From Ruminococcaceae bacterium UBA6353 (GTDB lineage Bacteria; Bacillota; Clostridia; Oscillospirales; Acutalibacteraceae), in NCBI GenBank assembly GCA_002437905.1, contig DJRT01000025.1, forward strand, positions 40,027-104,026: a stretch of DNA of 64,000 nt, written 5' to 3'. The notes below the pieces were generated by a model. That model searched no databases, was not told the origin of the DNA, and saw only the letters and a program-made list of their open reading frames with translations. A program made the translations under genes and the position numbers. Position 1 is the stretch's first letter. Each line of letters starts with the position of its first letter. Below are positions 8,203-15,037 of this stretch, piece after piece.

Positions 8203-8556
8203 ATGAAGAAGAAACGCCTCTACCTGGCCGCTGCCGGTGTGGCACTGCTGGCGCTGGCCGCCGGGTTCCTGCTGCACGGCAGGACCCTCAGTCTTGGCCG
8301 CTGTGTGGTGGCGGAGAGTGGAACGCTGCTGTGGATTGATGGCGACCAGCCGGTGGTCCTACATGGCGCAGACAGCACCGGCTACGCCACCGGCGACCGG
8401 CTGCTGATCCTGCACGACAACGCCATCGAGGAAAGCTATCCGGCACAGACCCGCGCCTACGCCGTGTGGCGGGTGGGCAGCGGCAGCGCGGCGGATATCC
8501 CGCCGGCCGCGCTGGACGGCCTGCGGAGGCTCGGCTGGCTGAAACCGACAGAATAG
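8203..8556 (+). CDS. Small exported or membrane-anchored hypothetical protein
   Basis: A 117-residue protein with a basic start (MKKKR) and one hydrophobic helix at about residues 7-25, then an outside domain of about 90 residues with a beta-rich segment (WIDGDQPVVL, GDRLLILHDNAIEESYPAQ) like an OB or barrel fold. It lies 28 nt after the serpin gene, before a terminator, so it is the last gene of the sigma-serpin operon. I do not recognise the family. Confidence 0.75.
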   Translation: MKKKRLYLAAAGVALLALAAGFLLHGRTLSLGRCVVAESGTLLWIDGDQPVVLHGADSTGYATGDRLLILHDNAIEESYPAQTRAYAVWRVGSGSAADIPPAALDGLRRLGWLKPTE

Positions 8557-8569
8557 AATAAAAAAAGCC

Positions 8570-8605
8570 AGGGCGGCTGTTCCGGAATTCCGGAACAGCC
8601 GCCCT
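8570..8605. terminator. Bidirectional intrinsic terminator
   Basis: A perfect 16-bp stem (8570-8585 with 8590-8605) with a 4-nt loop, an A-run before it and T-rich sequence after it, between the convergent serpin operon and rhaA. Confidence 0.9.
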
Positions 8606-8624
8606 TTGCAGTGTTTTATTGCTA

Positions 8625-9872
8625 TCAGCGCTTGCTCAGCACATCTGCCTCGTAGCGTTCGATCTCCTTGAACCATTCCGCCGTGGCCGGCACGCCGCAC
8701 TGGCGGCAATACTCTGCCCACACATCGCCGAGCGGCAGCAGCTTCAGCTCCTCCTGCAGCACCATCAGCTTGGTAAACTGCGCGGTATCCTGCAGCTCCT
8801 TCAGCATGGCATTGGGGGTGCACAGCGCGCTGAGCAGCGCCTTCTGCCAGCTGCGCACGCCCACCACCCAGGCCGAAATGCGGTTAATGCTGGCATCAAA
8901 GTAATCCAGCGCCATGTATACCCGCTCCAGGGCATCGCAGCGGACGATCTCCTTGGCCATCTCCTTGGTCTCATCGTCCAGCAGCAGCACATGGTCAGAA
9001 TCCCAGCGGATACCGCGGGTAATGTGCAGCGCAAACTCCGGGAAGAAGCACAGCAGCGCCGGAATTTTGTCCGACACCACCTCGGTGGGATGATAGTGTC
9101 CGTTGTCCATCAGCGGCATGCAGCCCTCATGGGTGGCGGCAAAGCTGAGGGAGAATTCCGCCGAGCCGGCCGTGAACGCCTCCACGCCGATACCGAACAC
9201 CTTGGACTCCACGCAGGGCTTGACCAGGCTGCGGTCATACGGCTCGGAGAGGATCTCCTCGATGGACTCCTTATAGCGCATACGGGGACCCATACGGTCG
9301 GCCGGCACATCCTTGAAGCCGTCGCCCGTCCAGATGTTCATAACGCAGGGGATCCCGGTCTCGCGTGCAAAATACTCCGAAATGCGGATGCAGGCCTTGC
9401 CGTGGTCGATCCAGAAGCGGCGCACCGCCTCATCCGGGCTGGAAAGGGTCTGCCCGTCCTTGACCATCGGGTGCGAGAAGAAGGTGGGGTTGAAATCAAT
9501 GCCCATATGGCGCGCCTTGGCAAACGCCACCCACTTTTCGAAGTGGCGCGGCTCCAGCTTATCGCGATCCACAAAGCCGTCCTCGCCAAAGATGGCATAG
9601 CAGGCGTGCAGATTCAGCTTCAGCCGGCCGGGGCACAGCGACATGGCCTTGTCCATATCCGCCATCAGCTGCTCCGGCGTGCGCGCCTTGCCGGGGTAGT
9701 TGCCGGTGGTCTGGATGCCGCCGGTCAGCGGTCCGTCGTGGTCAAAGCCGGTCACATCATCCCCCTGCCAGCAGTGCAGGGAAAGGGGAATATCCTTCAG
9801 CCGGCGGATCGCCTCGTCGGTATCCACGCCATAGGCACGGTAAAGCTCTTTTGCTTCGGTATAACGGCTCAT
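8625..9872 (-). CDS. rhaA: L-rhamnose isomerase
   Basis: A 415-residue cytosolic enzyme that converts L-rhamnose to L-rhamnulose, the first step of rhamnose use, with Mn or Zn. Family features include the N-terminal LSLHCWQGDDVTGFD at about 30-45, TTGNYPGKARTPEQL near 55-70, LNLHACYAIFG near 87, the metal-binding stretch MGIDFNPTFFSHP near 124-137, and MNIWTGDGFKDVPADR near 180. Length matches the family. AGGAGGAG lies 8-9 nt before the ATG. Rhamnulokinase and aldolase genes are not adjacent, so the pathway is scattered; the gene is a single unit with its own consensus promoter. Confidence 0.97.
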   Translation of the reverse strand: MSRYTEAKELYRAYGVDTDEAIRRLKDIPLSLHCWQGDDVTGFDHDGPLTGGIQTTGNYPGKARTPEQLMADMDKAMSLCPGRLKLNLHACYAIFGEDGFVDRDKLEPRHFEKWVAFAKARHMGIDFNPTFFSHPMVKDGQTLSSPDEAVRRFWIDHGKACIRISEYFARETGIPCVMNIWTGDGFKDVPADRMGPRMRYKESIEEILSEPYDRSLVKPCVESKVFGIGVEAFTAGSAEFSLSFAATHEGCMPLMDNGHYHPTEVVSDKIPALLCFFPEFALHITRGIRWDSDHVLLLDDETKEMAKEIVRCDALERVYMALDYFDASINRISAWVVGVRSWQKALLSALCTPNAMLKELQDTAQFTKLMVLQEELKLLPLGDVWAEYCRQCGVPATAEWFKEIERYEADVLSKR

Positions 9873-9930
9873 TGATCAATCTCCTCCTGTTTTGTCCGAT
9901 TGAAATGGGTAGTGTGCTGTATTTTTCTTT

Positions 9931-9960
9931 ATTATAGCGTGCCGGCACAGGGTATGTCAA
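9931..9960 (-). promoter_or_regulatory. Consensus promoter of rhaA with an internal palindrome
   Basis: Minus-strand TTGACA (9955-9960), 18-nt spacer, TATAAT (9931-9936). A perfect 10-bp palindrome GTGCCGGCAC (9939-9948) lies between the two boxes and may be a repressor site, since such a strong promoter on a catabolic gene would need control. Confidence 0.8.
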
Positions 9961-10033
9961 CCGGGCGGGCGCTCCATCATGGAAAATGCCCTATAAACCG
10001 AAAAAATCCCCATAGAAAAATCCGCCCCGGCGG

Positions 10034-10062
10034 TTGCGCCGGAGATAAAACTGTGCTATGAT
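10034..10062 (+). promoter_or_regulatory. Probable promoter of nrdG-dut
   Basis: TTGCGC (10034-10039), 17-nt spacer, TATGAT (10057-10062). The -10 box overlaps an in-frame upstream ATG at 10058, which argues for the start at 10094. Confidence 0.5.
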
Positions 10063-10093
10063 GGAGAAAATGCTGCACGGAGGGGGGAGCCGC

Positions 10094-10630
10094 ATGAACT
10101 ACGCCACCATCAAGACAAACGATATTGCCAATGGCGTAGGGGTGCGGGTGTCCCTGTTCGTCAGCGGCTGTACCCACCACTGCAAGGGCTGCTTTAATGC
10201 TGAGGCGTGGGATTTTGCCTACGGTGAGCCATTCACCCCGGCCGTGGAGGAACGGCTTCTGGCGGCACTGGCGCCGGACTATGTGGCCGGGCTCTCCCTG
10301 CTGGGGGGCGAACCGCTGGAGCCGGCGCATCAGCAGGCGCTGCTGCCCTTTCTGCACCGGGTAAAGCAGCGCTACCCGCACAAGACCATCTGGTGCTACA
10401 CCGGCTACCGGCTGGACGATGAGCTGCTGCCGCCGGACGGCCGTGCCCACACCCCGGTCACCCGCGAACTGCTGGGGCTGCTGGATGTGCTGGTGGACGG
10501 CCGCTTTGTGGAGGAGCTGAAGGACATCAGCCTGCGCTTCCGCGGCTCCTCCAACCAACGCATTATTGATGTGCCGGCGACCCTGGCCGCCGACAGGATT
10601 ATTCTGAAAGAATGGGGCGATTACGCATGA
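10094..10630 (+). CDS. nrdG: Anaerobic ribonucleotide reductase activating protein
   Basis: A 178-residue radical SAM enzyme that makes the glycyl radical on the anaerobic (class III) ribonucleotide reductase NrdD. The [4Fe-4S] binding motif CxxxCxxC is at Cys26, Cys30 and Cys33, followed by the LLGGEPLEP glycine-rich SAM motif near 80-88 and WCYTGY near 113. The ATG at 10094 follows GGAGGGGGG and gives the usual family length; the longer frame starts inside the promoter. The nrdD gene is not in this window, which is unusual because nrdD and nrdG are often adjacent. Its stop overlaps the dut start by 4 nt. Confidence 0.93.
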   Translation: MNYATIKTNDIANGVGVRVSLFVSGCTHHCKGCFNAEAWDFAYGEPFTPAVEERLLAALAPDYVAGLSLLGGEPLEPAHQQALLPFLHRVKQRYPHKTIWCYTGYRLDDELLPPDGRAHTPVTRELLGLLDVLVDGRFVEELKDISLRFRGSSNQRIIDVPATLAADRIILKEWGDYA

Positions 10631-11070
10631 AACAACCCGTACGGTATCAAAAGCTCGATCCACGCGCCACCACACCCAGCTACGGCAGTGCGGCTGCCGC
10701 CGGCGCCGACCTGTATGCGCTGACCGACACACCGCTGACCCTGGCGGCCGGCGAGACGGCCATGGTGCACACCGGCATTGCAGTAGAAATCCCGCAGGGC
10801 TATGTGGGTCTGGTATTTGCCCGCAGCGGCCTGGCCTGCAAGCAGGGGCTGGCACCCGCCAACAAGGTCGGCGTGATCGACGCCGACTACCGTGGCGAGA
10901 TCATGGTGGCACTGCACAACCATGGCACCGTGCACCGCACGATCGAAAGTGGGGAACGGATTGCCCAGCTGGTGCTGGTGCCCTATCTGACAGCGGAATT
11001 TACCGAAGCGGACAGCCTGAGTGAGACCGAACGCGGTGCCGGTGGCTTCGGCTCCACCGGCCGGCGGTAA
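10627..11070 (+). CDS. dut: dUTP pyrophosphatase (dUTPase)
   Basis: A 147-residue trimeric dUTPase that turns dUTP into dUMP and pyrophosphate, keeping uracil out of DNA. The five conserved motifs are visible: AGADLYAL near 24-31, RSGLA near 71, the uracil-binding NKVGVIDADYRG at about 85-96, ERIAQLVL near 117, and the C-terminal RGAGGFGSTGR arm that closes the active site. The ATG at 10627 overlaps the nrdG stop as ATGA. The pairing with nrdG makes a small deoxynucleotide operon. Shine-Dalgarno is weak, consistent with coupling to nrdG translation. Confidence 0.95.
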   Translation: MKQPVRYQKLDPRATTPSYGSAAAAGADLYALTDTPLTLAAGETAMVHTGIAVEIPQGYVGLVFARSGLACKQGLAPANKVGVIDADYRGEIMVALHNHGTVHRTIESGERIAQLVLVPYLTAEFTEADSLSETERGAGGFGSTGRR

Positions 11071-11102
11071 GCCGCACACCACACAATGAGAGGAAGTATC
11101 GT

Positions 11103-11795
11103 ATGCAAAGACTGGCCAAATGTCTGTGGGGCATCGCCCTGCTGGCCGTTGGTGTGCTGCTGTTGCTGCGCGCCGTCGGCGTGATCACTGTTTCCCTGCT
11201 GTTTGACGGATGGTGGACACTGTTCATCCTGGTGCCCTGCACCATTGGCCTCATCACCGAGCGCGAAAAGACCGGCAGCCTCATTGGCCTGCTGATCGGC
11301 GTTTTCCTGCTGCTGGCCTGCCAGGATATCCTGTCCTTTGACCTGCTGTGGAAGCTGGTGCTGCCGGTCGTGATCCTGCTGATCGGCGCACGGCTGCTGA
11401 TCGGCGCCCTGCGCCCCGGCAAAAAAGCCCTGCAGCCGCCGGCCACGGCGGACGGCGTCCCAGCCGGGCAGCAGCCCCGCTCCGGCTTCGCCGCTTTCTC
11501 CGGCGCCACGCTGGATATGACCGACGAGCTGTTTGAGGGGGCCGAGCTGACCGCCGTTTTCGGCGGGGTGCGGTGCGATCTGACCCACGCCCTGTTCGAA
11601 AAGGACTGCACCATCAATGCCCGCGCCATCTTCGGCGGGGTGGAGATCGCCCTGCCGCCCACCGTGAATGTAAAGGTGTATTCCAATGCCGCTTTCGGCG
11701 GCATCTCGGCCAAACAGCACCGGAACAGCGACAGTAACCTGTATACAGTGTATGTTGACGGCACCTGCCTGTTTGGCGGCATTGATATTCAGTAA
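11103..11795 (+). CDS. LiaF-like membrane protein
   Basis: A 230-residue protein with an N-terminal four-helix membrane part of the LiaF transmembrane type (about residues 5-105, several Leu/Ile-rich helices) and a C-terminal cytosolic or surface beta domain at about 140-230 with repeated AVFGGVRCDL, AIFGGVEIALP, AAFGGIS and CLFGGIDI blocks. This repeat of FGG turns is typical of the LiaF/DUF1707-DUF4097-like beta-helix. LiaF proteins restrain LiaRS cell-envelope stress signalling in Bacilli, but no liaRS is adjacent, so function is open. GAGGAAG precedes the ATG. Confidence 0.8.
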   Translation: MQRLAKCLWGIALLAVGVLLLLRAVGVITVSLLFDGWWTLFILVPCTIGLITEREKTGSLIGLLIGVFLLLACQDILSFDLLWKLVLPVVILLIGARLLIGALRPGKKALQPPATADGVPAGQQPRSGFAAFSGATLDMTDELFEGAELTAVFGGVRCDLTHALFEKDCTINARAIFGGVEIALPPTVNVKVYSNAAFGGISAKQHRNSDSNLYTVYVDGTCLFGGIDIQ

Positions 11796-11807
11796 AGACC
11801 AAAAAAA

Positions 11808-11847
11808 CAGCGGCCGGCAGGGAAATTCCCCGCCGGCCGCTGTTTTT
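11808..11847. terminator. Bidirectional intrinsic terminator
   Basis: A 12-bp GC-rich stem (11808-11819 with 11832-11843), extended by partial pairing of the loop, with A7 before it and T6 after it, between the LiaF-like gene and the convergent amidase gene. Confidence 0.9.
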
Positions 11848-11852
11848 TGTCC

Positions 11853-12443
11853 TTATGCGGTGGCAGTGCCCACGGTCGGCTCCAGGCCGAGGTAACGGCA
11901 GATACCAAGGTAAATGCCATAGGCAAAGGCGTACTGGTCATTCACCAGCTTCTGCACATCGGCGGCATTGCTGATGTAGGCCAGCTCCACCAGAATGGCC
12001 GGCATCTGCGTGCGCCGCAGCACATACAGCTGCGGATTGACCCGCACCCCGTTGTTTTTCGTGCCCACCTGCGCCACCATCTCCGTCAGCACATTCTCCG
12101 CCAGCGCCCCGGCCACGCTCTCCAGCCGGTACACATACACCTCGCTGCCGTTCACCGCCGGGTTTTCATTGGCATTGCAGTGGATACTGACGAAATAGTC
12201 CGCACCCCACTCATTGGCCGCCCGCACGCGCGCCGCCAGGCTGGTGGCATTGCTGGTGCCGAGGATTTCATCCGGCGAATTGCGGGAGGTACGCGCCTCA
12301 AAGCGGCCATCCTCCAGCAGAATATCCCGCAGATAGATGCCGACTGCGTAGGTGATATCCTGCTCCCGGTAGCCGGAGCCCTCCGCGCCGCCATTGACGC
12401 CGCCGGGGTTATGTCCCTGATCAATAAAGATTTTTGTTGCCAT
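11853..12443 (-). CDS. N-acetylmuramoyl-L-alanine amidase (Amidase_3 family)
   Basis: A 196-residue zinc amidase that cuts the bond between muramic acid and the peptide stem of peptidoglycan. Expected ligands are visible: His11 in the IFIDQGHNPGG motif, Glu27, His88 in SIHCNA, and the catalytic Glu153 in LVELAYISN. There is no signal peptide or binding domain, so the protein is a bare catalytic domain and how it reaches the wall is unclear; phage-type or mother-cell enzymes such as CwlD are comparable. Its Shine-Dalgarno (AGGGAAAGGGGG) lies in the 3' arm of a terminator hairpin immediately upstream. It is the last gene of a long minus-strand run. Confidence 0.92.
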   Translation of the reverse strand: MATKIFIDQGHNPGGVNGGAEGSGYREQDITYAVGIYLRDILLEDGRFEARTSRNSPDEILGTSNATSLAARVRAANEWGADYFVSIHCNANENPAVNGSEVYVYRLESVAGALAENVLTEMVAQVGTKNNGVRVNPQLYVLRRTQMPAILVELAYISNAADVQKLVNDQYAFAYGIYLGICRYLGLEPTVGTATA

Positions 12444-12445
12444 GG

Positions 12446-12488
12446 AAAAAAGCCCCCTTTCCCTACACTGTATGCAGGGGAAGGGGGC
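12446..12488 (-). terminator. Intrinsic terminator between aroK and the amidase gene, overlapping the amidase ribosome-binding site
   Basis: On the minus strand a 12-bp stem (12477-12488 with 12452-12463) is followed by T6 (12446-12451), only 2 nt before the amidase ATG. The 3' arm contains the purine-rich Shine-Dalgarno of the amidase, so the same structure would both end transcription and hide the ribosome-binding site. Confidence 0.75.
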
Positions 12489-12509
12489 ATTGACTACTTT
12501 TTTGTGTTT

Positions 12510-13010
12510 TCAGTCCTTCAGCAGCGCCGCCAGCTTATCCACCGAACAGGCCACCGCCTCGCCGTCCGTTTCCTCCAGGGTGCAGTCCGCATAGCGCCGG
12601 TACAGCGGCACCCGCTCCTCGTACAGGTCGCGGAAGGTCCTGCCGGGGGCAATGGCAATGCCCCGCACGCGCGGGTCGCCCACCCGCAGCAGCAGCGTCT
12701 CATAGGATATGGCCAGGTACACCACCCGCCCCAGCGTGTGCAGATGCGCCATCGCCCGCGGCGAATACACCACGCTGCCGCCGGTAGCAATCACCGTGTG
12801 CGCCGCCTGCACCGAGCAGACAGCCTCCTCCTCCCGCTGCTTGAATACTTCCATGCCGTCACGGTCAAGAATATCCTGCAGCTGGCAGCCATTGCGCTGC
12901 TTGATAACATCATCGGTATCCAGATAGGCATACCCCAGCCGGGCAGCCAGCTGCCTGCCCAGCGTACTTTTGCCGCTGGAAGGCATCCCGATCAAAATAA
13001 TATTATCCAT
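12510..13010 (-). CDS. aroK: Shikimate kinase
   Basis: A 166-residue cytosolic kinase that phosphorylates shikimate at the 3-hydroxyl with ATP, step five of the chorismate pathway to aromatic amino acids. The Walker A loop is GMPSSGKST at about 8-16, the shikimate-binding DTDD at 33-36, the ATGGSVV substrate loop near 77-83, and the Arg-rich lid near 110-117. AAAGGAGG lies 8 nt before the ATG at 13010; the longer frame is rejected. Other aro genes are not nearby, so it is an orphan placed behind the potassium transport genes. Confidence 0.94.
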   Translation of the reverse strand: MDNIILIGMPSSGKSTLGRQLAARLGYAYLDTDDVIKQRNGCQLQDILDRDGMEVFKQREEEAVCSVQAAHTVIATGGSVVYSPRAMAHLHTLGRVVYLAISYETLLLRVGDPRVRGIAIAPGRTFRDLYEERVPLYRRYADCTLEETDGEAVACSVDKLAALLKD

Positions 13011-13026
13011 GGTCGATGTCCTCCTT

Positions 13027-13677
13027 TCAGCGGATGGTGCGGCGCACATCCTCGATATGCCCCATCACCAGCACATGCCGGTCAGCCGTAAAGGTGTAGG
13101 CCGGATCCAGGATGGGGTACACCTTTCCCTCCTGCTTATAGGCCAGCACCGTCAGGTTGCAGGTGCCGCGGATATCCAGCTGCCGCAGGTCGCGTCCCAC
13201 CCACGCGGCCGGCGCCGCAATCTCGAATATGCCGTAATCGCCGTTGAGCGAAATGTAATCGAAGATGCTGTCCCAGCTTTCGCTGACCGCCAGACGGTAG
13301 GCAATATCCTTTTCGGGAAAGATCACATAGTCGGCGCCGCCCAGCCGCAGGAATTTCTCCTGCATATCCCTGGTGGCCTCGCTGTAAATCTTCCGTGCCC
13401 CCTGCTCACGCAGCAGGTCGGTGATCACCAGGCTGTTTTCAAAGCTTTCGCCCACGCAGACAAAGCAGGCGTCAAAATCCGGCACGCCGAAGGAACGCAG
13501 CACCTCCGGATTGGTACAATCGCCGATCTTGGCACTGACCGACAGGGGCAGCAGCTCCTCCAGTCTGGCGGGATTCTGATCCACCACCATCAGCTCCGCC
13601 CCCTGTGCTGCCATGCAGCGGCACAGGTGCCGGCCAAAGGTGCCGGCGCCGATGATCAAAAAGGCTTTCTTTTTCAT
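13027..13677 (-). CDS. ktrA: Potassium channel regulatory subunit KtrA/TrkA
   Basis: A 216-residue cytosolic RCK protein that gates the KtrB/TrkH potassium channel in response to nucleotides. The N-terminal Rossmann domain has GAGTFG at about 10-15 and the acidic end VVDQNP near 31-36; a C-terminal RCK_C domain spans about 140-216 (QLDIRGTCNLTVLAYKQEGKVYPI). AAAAGGAG lies 8 nt before the ATG. The membrane partner gene is immediately upstream in the transcript (16 nt). Confidence 0.93.
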   Translation of the reverse strand: MKKKAFLIIGAGTFGRHLCRCMAAQGAELMVVDQNPARLEELLPLSVSAKIGDCTNPEVLRSFGVPDFDACFVCVGESFENSLVITDLLREQGARKIYSEATRDMQEKFLRLGGADYVIFPEKDIAYRLAVSESWDSIFDYISLNGDYGIFEIAAPAAWVGRDLRQLDIRGTCNLTVLAYKQEGKVYPILDPAYTFTADRHVLVMGHIEDVRRTIR

Positions 13678-13693
13678 ACTTCTGGCTCCTTTT

Positions 13694-15034
13694 TTACCCG
13701 ATGATCAGCGTTTCCGTCGGCTGGGTGACCGGCGGACGCGAGCGTTTTTCAAACAGCGCCAGGGAGAACGAGAGGCTGCCCACCCGGCCGCAATACATCA
13801 GAAAGATCAGCAGCGCCCGGCTCAGGGCGCCCAGCTGCCGGGTGATACCGGTGGACATACCCACCGTGCCGATGGCAGAGAAGGTCTCCACCAGGCAGTC
13901 TGCCAGCGGCACTGCCGGCTGCAGCAGGCACAGCAGCAGCGAAGCACCCAGCGCCAGGCCAAGATTGTTCGCCGCAATCACCGCGGCGCGGCGGTGATAT
14001 TCCGGGTCAATGCGCCGGCCGAAGATCGCCGCGCTGCGGCTGTGGCGCATCTCCGCCAGCGTGTACAGCAGCAGTACCGCCACCGTGGTGGTCTTTATGC
14101 CGCCGGCCGTGGAGCCAGGACTGCCGCCGATGAACATGTATATCACCGTCAGCAGCTTTCCCCCATCGGAAAGCGCGGCGGCATCGGTGGTGGAGAAGCC
14201 GGCGGTGCGCGGTGTCACGGCATTGAACAGCGCCCGCAGCACCTGCTCCCCGGCCGGCATACCGACCAGCGAACGGCGCTCCAGCAGCCAGAACAGCCCC
14301 GTGCCGCCCACCGTCAGGAGCAGCGAGACCGCCAGCACCAGCTTGGTCTGCAGCCGGTAGCGCCGCCAGTGCAGCCGCTTGCGCCACAGATCCTCCCACA
14401 CCCAGTACCCCAGTCCCCCCAGCGTGATCAGCGCCGAGAGCGTCAGCACCAGCAGCGGATCATCCGCCATGGCAGTGAAAGAGCTATATGGGCCGCTGAC
14501 CGGCCCCATCAGATCAAAGCCGGCATTGCAGAACGCCGAAACCGCATGGAACACACCGAACCACAGCCCCTTGGCCACACCAAACAGCGGGATAAACCGC
14601 AGCGAAAGCACAACCGCGCCGGTCAGCTCGATCGCCGCCGTACCCACGAAGATCTTGCGGGTCAGCGGCAGGATGCTGCCGGTATCGGCGGTGTTGATGC
14701 TCTCGATCATGCGCTCCCGGTTGCGGATGCCGATGCGGCGGCGGAACAGAAGCAGCAGCAGGGTGGAAATGGTGATGAACCCCATGCCGCCCACCTGGAT
14801 CAGCAGCAGGATGACCGCCTGCCCGAAGGGCGACCAGTACAGGCCGGTATCCTGCACCACCAGCCCCGTTACGCAGGAGGCAGAGGTGGCGGTAAACAGC
14901 GCATCGCCAAAGGCGGCGGGCTGCCCGCTGCGGGTGGCCGCCGGCAGACACAGCAGCGCCGTTCCGGCCAGGATCAGCAGCAAAAAGCCGCAGGCGATCA
15001 CCTGCACATTGGTCAGTTGTTTTCGTATACGCAT
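13694..15034 (-). CDS. ktrB: Potassium uptake channel KtrB/TrkH family
   Basis: A 446-residue integral membrane protein of the Trk/Ktr/HKT superfamily with four repeated M1-P-M2 units. Selectivity-filter regions are visible as TATSASCVTGLVVQDTG near 50-65, SAFCNAGFDLMG near 165-177, VTPRTAGFSTTD near 275-290 and FSAIGTVGMSTGI near 395, each with the Gly residue that lines the potassium path. GGAGGAG lies 6-7 nt before the ATG. With KtrA it forms a potassium uptake system. It starts 3 nt after the uvrC stop codon, so it is probably in the same transcript. Confidence 0.94.
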   Translation of the reverse strand: MRIRKQLTNVQVIACGFLLLILAGTALLCLPAATRSGQPAAFGDALFTATSASCVTGLVVQDTGLYWSPFGQAVILLLIQVGGMGFITISTLLLLLFRRRIGIRNRERMIESINTADTGSILPLTRKIFVGTAAIELTGAVVLSLRFIPLFGVAKGLWFGVFHAVSAFCNAGFDLMGPVSGPYSSFTAMADDPLLVLTLSALITLGGLGYWVWEDLWRKRLHWRRYRLQTKLVLAVSLLLTVGGTGLFWLLERRSLVGMPAGEQVLRALFNAVTPRTAGFSTTDAAALSDGGKLLTVIYMFIGGSPGSTAGGIKTTTVAVLLLYTLAEMRHSRSAAIFGRRIDPEYHRRAAVIAANNLGLALGASLLLCLLQPAVPLADCLVETFSAIGTVGMSTGITRQLGALSRALLIFLMYCGRVGSLSFSLALFEKRSRPPVTQPTETLIIG

Positions 15035-15037
15035 GGT

